From positions 1 through 64,000 of the forward strand of contig NZ_ACLR01000120.1 in NCBI RefSeq assembly GCF_000174775.1: DNA of 64,000 bases. Direction: 5' to 3'. Positions 25,874 to 33,359 of the stretch are shown in pieces (the stretch's first letter is position 1; the number at the start of each line of letters is the position of its first letter). The DNA is from Porphyromonas uenonis 60-3. GTDB lineage: Bacteria > Bacteroidota > Bacteroidia > Bacteroidales > Porphyromonadaceae. A program made the position numbers and the translations under genes. The notes beneath the pieces are model-generated. The model was not told the DNA's origin, did not search any database, and saw only the letters and a list, made by a program, of their open reading frames with translations.

Positions 25874-26549
25874 GCAGATACAGATAGCAATCGATGGATA
25901 CAGTGCCTGTGGCAAGAGTACGCTAGCACGTGCACTAGCCAAGGAGCTGGGCTACACCTATGTAGATAGTGGCGCTATGTACCGTGCCGTGGCTCTCTTT
26001 GCGATGAGACGTGGGCTATGGGATGGCGAGCAGTTTGAACTAGACAAGCTACGTGAGGAGCTGGATGGGGTGCTGGTAACCTTCGACCCTAAGACTGGAC
26101 ACACGCTCCTCAATGGCGAGGATGTGGAGTCTGAGATTCGCACGCTAGAGGTCTCTCGTCCGGCTAGTGTCGTGGCGAGCTATGACTTCGTACGCACGAT
26201 GCTCGTGGCGCAGCAGCGCCGTCTGGGCGAGGCGGGTGGTATCGTGATGGACGGTCGGGATATTGGGACGGCCGTCTTCCCAGAGGCTGAGCTCAAGATC
26301 TTTCTCACAGCAAGCCCCAAGGTGCGTGCACAGCGACGCTATGACGAGCTGCGAGGCAAGGGCGACCAGACGACAACAATGGAGATGGTCTCGGCAGACC
26401 TAGCCGACCGTGACTATAGAGACTCACACAGAGCGATCAATCCGCTCCGCCAAGCTGAGGATGCGGTCGTCATAGACAATAGTGAGCTGACCATCGATGA
26501 GCAGACGCAAGTAGCTCTGCAGATAGCACGAGAGCGGGAGCAAAAGTAG
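25863..26549 (+). CDS. cmk: Cytidylate kinase, 228 aa
   Basis: Cmk phosphorylates CMP and dCMP. The P-loop GYSACGKST is at residues 12-20, followed by YVDSGAMYRAVAL (CMP binding), MDGRDIGTAVFP and the lid RYDELRGKG. ATG 25863 (MSTKQIQIAIDG) fits the family start; ATG 25848 is an alternative. The start lies inside the porQ end, so translation is probably coupled. Confidence 0.93.
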   Translation: MSTKQIQIAIDGYSACGKSTLARALAKELGYTYVDSGAMYRAVALFAMRRGLWDGEQFELDKLREELDGVLVTFDPKTGHTLLNGEDVESEIRTLEVSRPASVVASYDFVRTMLVAQQRRLGEAGGIVMDGRDIGTAVFPEAELKIFLTASPKVRAQRRYDELRGKGDQTTTMEMVSADLADRDYRDSHRAINPLRQAEDAVVIDNSELTIDEQTQVALQIAREREQK

Positions 26550-26555
26550 ATAAGC

Positions 26556-27476
26556 GTGAAAGCAAACAATCAGATAGGACGCGTCGAGATAGATCCCGAG
26601 TCGGGCTTCTGTTTTGGCGTCATCAAGGCGGTCTCTCGTGCTGAGGAGATACTGCGCCAGGAGCATGGCGAGCCACTATACTGTCTAGGCGACATCGTCC
26701 ACAATCGTGCTCAGGTGGATCGGCTGGAGTCTCTCGGCATGCGTACGATAGACCACGAGCAGTTTAGCCATCTGAGCAATGCTCGTGTACTGTACCGAGC
26801 TCACGGCGAGCCTCCCGCCTCCTACACCTACGCTGCAGAGAACGGCATAGAGGTGGTCGATGCGACCTGTCCTGTGGTGCTAAGACTACAGCAGAAGGTA
26901 AGGCAAGCGTACCTCCAGCATGCGAATGATGATACACAGATTGTCATCTTTGGCAAGCCTGGACATGCAGAGGTCAATGGACTGGTCGGACAGACCGATG
27001 GGAAGGCGATCGTGGTGCGAGAGCCTAAGGACTTAGACTTGGTAGACTTCGCACGCTCCATCGAACTCTTTTCGCAGACCACCATGCAGGAGGATCAGCT
27101 TGAGGAGATGCTTTCGCTCATTCAGAGCCGTCTGAGCGACACGGCGACGCTCGTTTCTCACAATACCATCTGTCAGCAGGTCTCTCGTCGCATTCCCAAC
27201 ATTCGAGAGTTTGCCAAGAGCCACGACCGCATCTTCTTTGTCTCTGATCAGAAGAGCTCCAACGGACGCGTCCTCTATCAGAACTGCCTTGAGGTCAATC
27301 CTAATACGACCTTCATCACCTATCCCTCCGAACTGACCTACGACCTAGTTCCCTCGCACGAAGAGTCTATCGGCGTATGCGGAGCCACGAGCACCTCTCG
27401 TGAGCAGCTACAAGAGATCGCCGAGATCATCACCCGATGGATGCAACAGCGCCAAAACGCTGCTCAGTCAAATTAA
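26556..27476 (+). CDS. ispH: 4-hydroxy-3-methylbut-2-enyl diphosphate reductase IspH (LytB), 306 aa
   Basis: IspH performs the last step of the MEP pathway, making IPP and DMAPP with an iron-sulfur cluster. The three cluster ligands are Cys19 (GFCFGV), Cys105 (DATCPVV) and Cys275 (GVCGATSTS). The substrate-binding residues in RAHGEPP and GHAEVNG are present. The start codon is GTG at 26556, 6 bp after cmk. ispG and ispF are elsewhere in the window, so three MEP genes lie within 16 kb. Confidence 0.95.
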   Translation: MKANNQIGRVEIDPESGFCFGVIKAVSRAEEILRQEHGEPLYCLGDIVHNRAQVDRLESLGMRTIDHEQFSHLSNARVLYRAHGEPPASYTYAAENGIEVVDATCPVVLRLQQKVRQAYLQHANDDTQIVIFGKPGHAEVNGLVGQTDGKAIVVREPKDLDLVDFARSIELFSQTTMQEDQLEEMLSLIQSRLSDTATLVSHNTICQQVSRRIPNIREFAKSHDRIFFVSDQKSSNGRVLYQNCLEVNPNTTFITYPSELTYDLVPSHEESIGVCGATSTSREQLQEIAEIITRWMQQRQNAAQSN

Positions 27477-27488
27477 ACAATACACCTT

Positions 27489-28532
27489 ATGAGACGCCTG
27501 CCCCACCCCTTTACCACCCTAACGTCCCTGCTCACCTGCCTGCTCCTGCTCGTATCTTGCGGTAGTGGTGAGGTGCAGATAAAGATTGATAGCGAAAAGG
27601 CCGACAACACTGGCTACACGGCACTCCTCTACACGCTACAGGATGGCGGAGCACGCATTGACACGCTCGCCTTCACCAAGGCGGGGGAAACTTTTACCTA
27701 CACCTTCGATCGAGACTCTATCCACGGAGCGTACATCGTCGTGGGAAACTTTGAGCAGTACTACCCGCTAGACCTGCAGAGCCAGAGTAAGGTGCGCTTT
27801 CATCTAGAGGTCGCCTCACCGCACAACTGCTACGACCTGGACGAAGCTAAGAGGACGGGCTACAAAGCTTTCCTCAAGAAGGCAACCCCGCTCCTACGCA
27901 CCTACGACCAGGCGGTAGCGGACAATGATTTGGACAATGCCAACAAAGAGGCAAAGCTGGTGATGCAAGAGTTCATCGCCTTTGCCTCAAACCTCAAAAA
28001 GAAGGAGCAGAAGCGCTATGCTGGGCAGATGGACTGGGCGCTGGAGATCATGTCTCTCTATGAGGACGGCTTGTCGCAGTTGCGTCAGGCACTTATGGAC
28101 GGCACGATAGACTCCGCACTCTTCACGCCTGAGATCTATCAGTTTGTCATCACCCCTTCGTCAGCTAGCCAAAAGAGCTATCCCACCCTACGAGCCATCA
28201 ATAAGAGCGACACCATCACATGGCGCCCCTCTAGCTATCCTCAGGGACGCATCCTCTTCGGCTCAGACATAGAGTGGACGCATGTGCGCATACCGCAAGG
28301 CACCCAGCAGTCGATCACGTTGCTCCTGCCCCTCGGGAGCGTAGACTCGCTAGGACAGATCGCCAATCGCCTAGGAGCTTACAACTACGTCATTGATGCG
28401 CCCGAGCCTCTCCGTGTGCAGCTCTACAGAGCCTTAGCTCCAGACGAACAGGCTGGCGTGATGCACTACCGTACCGACAGTAATCACGCTCTGGTCGTGG
28501 ACTCCATCTCTTATTTCCAATACAATGAGTAA
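27489..28532 (+). CDS. Lipoprotein, DUF4369-like N-terminus, 347 aa
   Basis: A lipoprotein signal (LTCLLLLVSCGSG, Cys near residue 24) is followed by a beta-rich domain (about 28-110) resembling DUF4369. That domain is found ahead of thioredoxin-like domains in Bacteroidota. The remainder is helical and then beta (ALAPDEQAGVMHYRTDSN). No CxxC is present, so it is not a thiol oxidoreductase itself. It lies 12 bp after ispH and overlaps comM by 8 bp. Confidence 0.6.
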   Translation: MRRLPHPFTTLTSLLTCLLLLVSCGSGEVQIKIDSEKADNTGYTALLYTLQDGGARIDTLAFTKAGETFTYTFDRDSIHGAYIVVGNFEQYYPLDLQSQSKVRFHLEVASPHNCYDLDEAKRTGYKAFLKKATPLLRTYDQAVADNDLDNANKEAKLVMQEFIAFASNLKKKEQKRYAGQMDWALEIMSLYEDGLSQLRQALMDGTIDSALFTPEIYQFVITPSSASQKSYPTLRAINKSDTITWRPSSYPQGRILFGSDIEWTHVRIPQGTQQSITLLLPLGSVDSLGQIANRLGAYNYVIDAPEPLRVQLYRALAPDEQAGVMHYRTDSNHALVVDSISYFQYNE

Positions 28533-30078
28533 GCTCGTCAAGACCTATTCCTCAGCCCTCGTCAGCCTCGATGCGCTCCTCGTCACCGTCGAGCTCAGTG
28601 TCTCCAAGGGCTTCAACATCAGCATGGTGGGACTGCCCGATGCAGCCGTACGAGAGTCGCTCTCTCGTGTTTACACCGCCTGCCACTCCTGCGATGCGCA
28701 CCCTAAGAGCTTTAAGACGGTCATCAACCTAAGCCCAGGCGATGTACGCAAGGAGGGGACGGTCTTTGACCTCCCCATCGCTGTGGCACTTCTTGCCGCC
28801 AATGAGATCATCCCCGAGGAGCCACTCTCAGACTATGTGATGGCTGGCGAACTATCTCTCGATGGCACCTTGCAGCCTGTCAAAGGTATACTCCCGATGG
28901 CCATCATGGCTAGAGAGCAGAAGTTCAAAGGAGTCATCGTGCCCAAAGAAAACGCTCGCGAAGCTGCCGTCGTCAACGACTTAGAGGTCTACGGTGTCGA
29001 GTCGCTTAGAGAGGTGATAGACTTCATCGCTGGGAGAGCGAAGCTAGAGCCGACGACAGTCAACACCCGCGAAGAGTTTGCTCAGCAGCAGTGCTTCTCT
29101 TCGGTAGACTTCAGCGAAGTCAAGGGACAGCCCGCCCTCGTTCGAGCCATGGAGGTCGCAGCCGCAGGGGGACACAATATTATTATGATCGGTTCGCCAG
29201 GATCAGGCAAGTCAATGGTCGCCAAGCGTCTGCCCACGATCCTACCGCCACTCACCCTCCACGAAGCACTCGAGACCACCAAGATATACTCCGTAGCGGG
29301 TGCTCTCAAAGGTAATGTGTCCCTGATGAAGAGCCGCCCCTTCCGTGCGCCCCACCACACCATCTCCAATGTAGCACTCGTCGGTGGTGGCACGACCCCT
29401 CGTCCAGGCGAGGTGAGCTTGGCACACAACGGGGTACTCTTCCTCGATGAGCTCGCCGAGTTCAATCGCGTAGCCCTCGAGTTGCTACGCCAACCGCTTG
29501 AAGACCGCACCATCACCATCTCTCGTGCCAAAGCAACCTTCAGCTATCCCGCTTCCTTCATGCTGGTGGCTGCGATGAATCCCTGTCCTTGTGGTTACTA
29601 CAACGACCCCAACCGTGAGTGTACCTGTCCTCCAGGTGCTCCCGCTAAGTATTTGCAAAAGCTTTCCGGTCCTCTCTTAGACCGCATAGACATACAGATC
29701 GAGACCCGTCCCGTGGACTTTGACTCCCTCTCCGATCGTCGCCCCTCCGAGAGCAGTGCTGCGATCCGAGAGCGCGTTATCAAGGCGAGAGAGATACAGC
29801 TTCAGCGCTTCGCTCCCTACCCTGGTATTCACTGCAATGCGCAGATGACCCCACGCTTGATGAAGCAGTTCGCCTATGTCGAGGGTGACGCCATGCAGAT
29901 ACTTCGACAGGCCATGATACAGCGCGACCTCTCTGCGAGAGCGTACGACCGCATCCTCAAGGTGGCTCGCACCATTGCCGACCTTGACGGTTCCGAGCAG
30001 ATCTCGCTTAAGCATATCAGTGAGGCGATCAACTACCGCAACCTGGACCGCTCCTCTTGGGGCATCGTCTCCGTCTAG
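28525..30078 (+). CDS. comM: ComM/YifB family Mg-chelatase-like AAA ATPase, 517 aa
   Basis: ComM is a hexameric helicase that promotes branch migration of incoming DNA during natural transformation. The N-terminal ChlI-type domain (residues 1-170, with NLSPGDVRKEGTVFDLPIA) is followed by the AAA core. Walker A is GSPGSGKSMVAKRL, the FRAPHHTISNVALVGGG loop follows, and Walker B is VLFLDELAEF. A zinc-type cluster has CPCGYYNDPNRECTC. Length is typical. With the HhH protein at 5659 it hints that the organism could take up DNA. Confidence 0.93.
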   Translation: MSKLVKTYSSALVSLDALLVTVELSVSKGFNISMVGLPDAAVRESLSRVYTACHSCDAHPKSFKTVINLSPGDVRKEGTVFDLPIAVALLAANEIIPEEPLSDYVMAGELSLDGTLQPVKGILPMAIMAREQKFKGVIVPKENAREAAVVNDLEVYGVESLREVIDFIAGRAKLEPTTVNTREEFAQQQCFSSVDFSEVKGQPALVRAMEVAAAGGHNIIMIGSPGSGKSMVAKRLPTILPPLTLHEALETTKIYSVAGALKGNVSLMKSRPFRAPHHTISNVALVGGGTTPRPGEVSLAHNGVLFLDELAEFNRVALELLRQPLEDRTITISRAKATFSYPASFMLVAAMNPCPCGYYNDPNRECTCPPGAPAKYLQKLSGPLLDRIDIQIETRPVDFDSLSDRRPSESSAAIRERVIKAREIQLQRFAPYPGIHCNAQMTPRLMKQFAYVEGDAMQILRQAMIQRDLSARAYDRILKVARTIADLDGSEQISLKHISEAINYRNLDRSSWGIVSV

Positions 30079-30139
30079 CCATAGGTTAATACAATAAACA
30101 GGCTTCCTCCGCCGTTAGTTCAGTAAAACAATAGACTCT

Positions 30140-31321
30140 ATGAAACTTCGCAATCTATTCATAACCACTCTTATGCTCCTAGGCTTGGGGGCGCTAACGT
30201 CTCACCTCACAGCGCAGGAGGTGAGCCAAGACAGACGCTTCAACCCAGTGCTCACCTCAGTACCCTCGCTCAATATCAACCCGAGCGCCCGTGCTGCGGG
30301 TCTAGCCGATATGGGTGTCTCGACCACGCCAGACGTACAGTCTCAGTACTTCAACCCCGCTAAGTACGCCTTCCTCAGTAGCAAAGCTGGGATCAGTATG
30401 TCCTACACTCCTTGGCTCGCTAAGCTGGTCAAGGATATCAAGCTCATGGAGCTAGTCGGCTACTATAAGATAGGTCGTGAGAGCAACCAAGCGCTGAGTG
30501 CCTCGGTACGCTACTTCTCCTTTGGTGCTATTGAGCAGTTTGACAACATGTCCAAGTCTCTCGGTGAGGCGCACCCCAATGAGTTTGCCGTAGACTTTGG
30601 CTACGGGCTACAGCTCTCTGACAGCTACTCGATGGCGGTCGCTCTACGCTACATCCGTGCCGACAACAACCTCGCAACGGGTGAGAAGAGCGCAGGCAAT
30701 GCCTTTGCAGCAGACATTTCGGGCTTCTACAACCGTTACTTTGACCTAGGCTCTGCCGAGAGCTTGTGGACCTTTGGTTTCAACATTAAGAACATCGGTA
30801 CCAAGATCTCTTACGACAACGGCGGCACCAGCATGTTTATCCCGACCAATCTCTCGCTTGGTACGGGACTCCTCTACCCCTTTGATGAGTACAATGCACT
30901 GGCAGTCAATATGGAGGCAAGCAAACTCCTTGTACCGACCCCTCCCGTAAAGGATCAAGCCAACCCCGAGGCATACGATGCTGCTCGCCAAAAGTATCTC
31001 AACACCTCCTCCATCGCAGGCATCTTCACCTCCTTTGCTGACGCCCCTGGCGGATTCAAAGAGGAAATGCAAGAGATCTCTTACAGAATCGGTGCTGAGT
31101 ACAGCTACAACAACCGTTTCTTCCTACGTGCTGGCTACCACTACCTGCACCCCTACAAGGGTAACCTGCAGTACTTCACCGCTGGTGCTGGCTTCAAGAT
31201 GAACGTCTTCAGCATCGACGCTTCCTACCTCGTCTCGACCGTCCAGAGCAACCCGCTCGACCAAACGCTCCGCTTCACCATCGCCTTCGACTTTGACGGC
31301 ATCCGTGAGCTACTCAAGTAA
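30140..31321 (+). CDS. porV: Type IX secretion outer-membrane protein PorV (LptO), 393 aa
   Basis: PorV shuttles T9SS cargo from the SprA translocon to the attachment complex. A signal peptide (to about residue 25) is followed by a FadL-like 14-strand barrel. The N-terminal pattern with SLNINPSARAAGLADMGVS and YFNPAKYAFLSSKAGISMSY is characteristic of PorV, as is the large extracellular loop rich in P and A (about 262-300). In P. gingivalis, porU precedes porV; here comM precedes it, so porU must be elsewhere. ispF follows after 12 bp. Confidence 0.9.
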   Translation: MKLRNLFITTLMLLGLGALTSHLTAQEVSQDRRFNPVLTSVPSLNINPSARAAGLADMGVSTTPDVQSQYFNPAKYAFLSSKAGISMSYTPWLAKLVKDIKLMELVGYYKIGRESNQALSASVRYFSFGAIEQFDNMSKSLGEAHPNEFAVDFGYGLQLSDSYSMAVALRYIRADNNLATGEKSAGNAFAADISGFYNRYFDLGSAESLWTFGFNIKNIGTKISYDNGGTSMFIPTNLSLGTGLLYPFDEYNALAVNMEASKLLVPTPPVKDQANPEAYDAARQKYLNTSSIAGIFTSFADAPGGFKEEMQEISYRIGAEYSYNNRFFLRAGYHYLHPYKGNLQYFTAGAGFKMNVFSIDASYLVSTVQSNPLDQTLRFTIAFDFDGIRELLK

Positions 31322-31333
31322 GCCACCACGAGC

Positions 31334-31810
31334 ATGACCTGCAGCTACCGCATAGGCTCTGGCTACGACATCCATCGCACCACGCCAGACCGACCGCTCA
31401 TCCTCTGTGGCATACAGATTCCCAGTCCGCTAGGACTGCTCGGTCACTCCGATGCTGACGTAGCGCTACACGCTCTGATGGACGCACTCCTTGGGGCCAT
31501 CGGACAGCGAGACATCGGCTACCACTTTCCCGACACCGACGAGCGGTACCGTGGAGCCGACAGCACGAAGCTCCTCGCCACCGTCATGCAGATGGTACGC
31601 GAGGAGGGCTGTCAAGTAGTCAATGCCGACCTCACCATCATCGCTCAGCAGCCCAAGCTCTCGTCCCATATCCCGCAAATGATAGTGCGCCTCAAGGAGC
31701 TACTCGACACCCCGTGTGTCAACGTCAAGGCGACCACCCACGAGCATCTCGGGCCGCTCGGCAATAGCGAGGGCATCGCAGCGCAAGCCGTTGTACTGCT
31801 TACTTACTGA
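31334..31810 (+). CDS. ispF: 2-C-methyl-D-erythritol 2,4-cyclodiphosphate synthase IspF, 158 aa
   Basis: IspF cyclises CDP-ME-2P in the MEP pathway. Zinc ligands are Asp12 and His14 (GYDIHR) and the His of LLGHSDADV. The C-terminal ATTHEHLGPLGNSEGIAAQA motif is typical. Length is normal. It follows porV closely and is closed by a strong terminator at 31858-31897. Confidence 0.95.
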   Translation: MTCSYRIGSGYDIHRTTPDRPLILCGIQIPSPLGLLGHSDADVALHALMDALLGAIGQRDIGYHFPDTDERYRGADSTKLLATVMQMVREEGCQVVNADLTIIAQQPKLSSHIPQMIVRLKELLDTPCVNVKATTHEHLGPLGNSEGIAAQAVVLLTY

Positions 31811-31857
31811 TCATTTAGCGGTAAATAGCGCAGCAATCTCCGCAATACTATATCTAT

Positions 31858-31897
31858 AGCCACGAAGGAAATCAGCGTTCCTCCGTGGCTATTTTTC
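31858..31897 (+). terminator. Terminator after porV-ispF
   Basis: A 13-bp stem with one mismatch (31858-31870 and 31878-31890; AGCCACG and CCGTGGCT at its base) is followed by ATTTTTC. Confidence 0.85.
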
Positions 31898-31931
31898 ATT
31901 CTCCCGAGGAAATCTCCTCGCGCCTCCGAGA

Positions 31932-31990
31932 GCAACTTTATTTTCATGCCTATGAAAATCCATTTTCATTAGAAGGAAACAGGCAAACAG
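31932..31990 (+). repeat. Family 1 palindrome array, locus 5 (short, 3 units)
   Basis: Units start at 31932 (GCAACTTTATTTTC, degenerate), 31954 (GAAAATCCATTTTC) and 31976 (GAAACAGGC..., half unit), exactly 22 bp apart. It lies between the porV-ispF terminator and a Family 2 block. Confidence 0.7.
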
Positions 31991-32059
31991 GGGCTAATGA
32001 CGGTAAATTCGCTTTGATCTGCTCGGTAACTTCCCGACTAATCTTGGTTTCTCCTGAGG

Positions 32060-32238
32060 AAATCGGAAAACTCCAGGGAGCAAACGAATATTCTCCACGG
32101 AGGGCCGAAATAAAAGTTCGGAAGAATGAAATGAAACTTCGGAAGAAAGATTTCGAAGTTCCGATGAATTTTTCATTTTCTCGCTGGATAATCCAAAAGC
32201 TCCACCGAGGAATTGTCCGATTTCCTTGATAGTGTCGG
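32060..32238 (+). repeat. Family 2 palindrome block, copy B (21-bp period, 3 units)
   Basis: Units start at 32114, 32135 and 32156. The block begins with an AAATCGGAAAAC segment followed by GGGAGCAAACGA, includes TTCTCCACGGAGGG, and ends with CACCGAGGAATTGTCCG and TTTCCTTGATAGTG. The same flanks occur, inverted, at copy D near 61463-61655, so B and D are the closest pair. Confidence 0.88.
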
Positions 32239-32313
32239 ATTTGCAGTTACTCAGCATCGCCCGTCAGCCCCAGTTGTAATTAACCGTTGTGAGGTTAGGT
32301 TGTCGCTTTTTTG

Positions 32314-32321
32314 TACCTTTG
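32314..32321 (+). promoter_or_regulatory. -7 element of the MscS gene
   Basis: TACCTTTG lies about 55 bp upstream of the start, preceded by a T-run. No -33 is seen at 19 bp. Confidence 0.5.
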
Positions 32322-32376
32322 GCACTGCTAACTGAATGCTGTCGCACGAGCGATAGTCCGAACGAAACAGAAACGT

Positions 32377-33297
32377 ATGCCTGAGATAAATCCAGAAAAC
32401 ATTATCCTCCCCGACTCGGCTCTTACGAAGGAAGAAATTGTTGATAGCATCGTCAACTTCAACCTGGCTGACACCCTCGGCTCTTGGATTGATGCAGCGC
32501 TTGATATAGGTATCCGCGTACTGCTAGCACTTGTCATATTCTATATAGGTCGCTGGCTGATACGCATCGTCATGAAGGGCGTGACTAAGATCCTCGACAG
32601 ACGTATTGAGCCGCTGGGACTACGGCACTTCATACGCTCTATAGCTCGTGCGGGGCTCTGGATCGTATTGGTCATCATGGTGATCAATATCCTTGGCTTT
32701 GCAGCTGTATCCTTCGCTGCCTTGCTCGCCTCTCTCGGTGTGGCTATCGGTATGGCACTCTCTGGTCAGTTGCAAAACTTTGCGGGTGGAGCTATCATCT
32801 TGATTACACACCCCTTCCGCATTGGCGACTACATTGTTTACCAAGATGTTGAGGGTACGGTACAGGATATTGGTATCTTCCACACCTCTATCACCACTAC
32901 GGACAATACAAAGATCTACCTGCCTAATGGTAATCTGAGCACCAATATCATCAAGAACACCTCCGAGATGCCTAATAGACGGTGTCAGTGGAAGTTCCTT
33001 GTGGACTACGACGTACCTTTTGAGCGTGCCAAGGGGATCCTCCTCACGGAGCTTCTCAAGGATCCGCGCGTGCTACAGGATCAAGGGGTGCTAGCCGTCA
33101 TCTCTGATATGACGGAGAGCAACTATACAATCATGATCCGCGTGTGGTGTACTAATGACAATATGTGGGATCTCTTTTGGGACTTCAATGGTAAAGCTAC
33201 CGAGCTCTTTGCGGGCGAAGGCTTCCCACGTCCATACTCCAAGGTTGAGCTACGTAATAGCACGCCATATAATAAGGAGACCAAGTCTGACGACTAG
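32377..33297 (+). CDS. Small-conductance mechanosensitive channel, MscS family, 306 aa
   Basis: This channel opens under membrane tension to release solutes. Three membrane segments (about residues 40-65, 83-105 and 110-130) are followed by the pore helix and the family motif GQLQNFAGGAIILITHPFRIGDYI, marked here by GQLQNFAGGAI. A C-terminal beta and alpha/beta domain follows (about 150-300). Length matches compact MscS. The gene stands alone after the composite repeat region 31932-32238. Confidence 0.92.
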   Translation: MPEINPENIILPDSALTKEEIVDSIVNFNLADTLGSWIDAALDIGIRVLLALVIFYIGRWLIRIVMKGVTKILDRRIEPLGLRHFIRSIARAGLWIVLVIMVINILGFAAVSFAALLASLGVAIGMALSGQLQNFAGGAIILITHPFRIGDYIVYQDVEGTVQDIGIFHTSITTTDNTKIYLPNGNLSTNIIKNTSEMPNRRCQWKFLVDYDVPFERAKGILLTELLKDPRVLQDQGVLAVISDMTESNYTIMIRVWCTNDNMWDLFWDFNGKATELFAGEGFPRPYSKVELRNSTPYNKETKSDD

Positions 33298-33359
33298 TCT
33301 CTTGTGTCTCGCTTTTTAACTCTATTCATCGGCTACTAGAGAGCCCTTGTCTGATTCGT

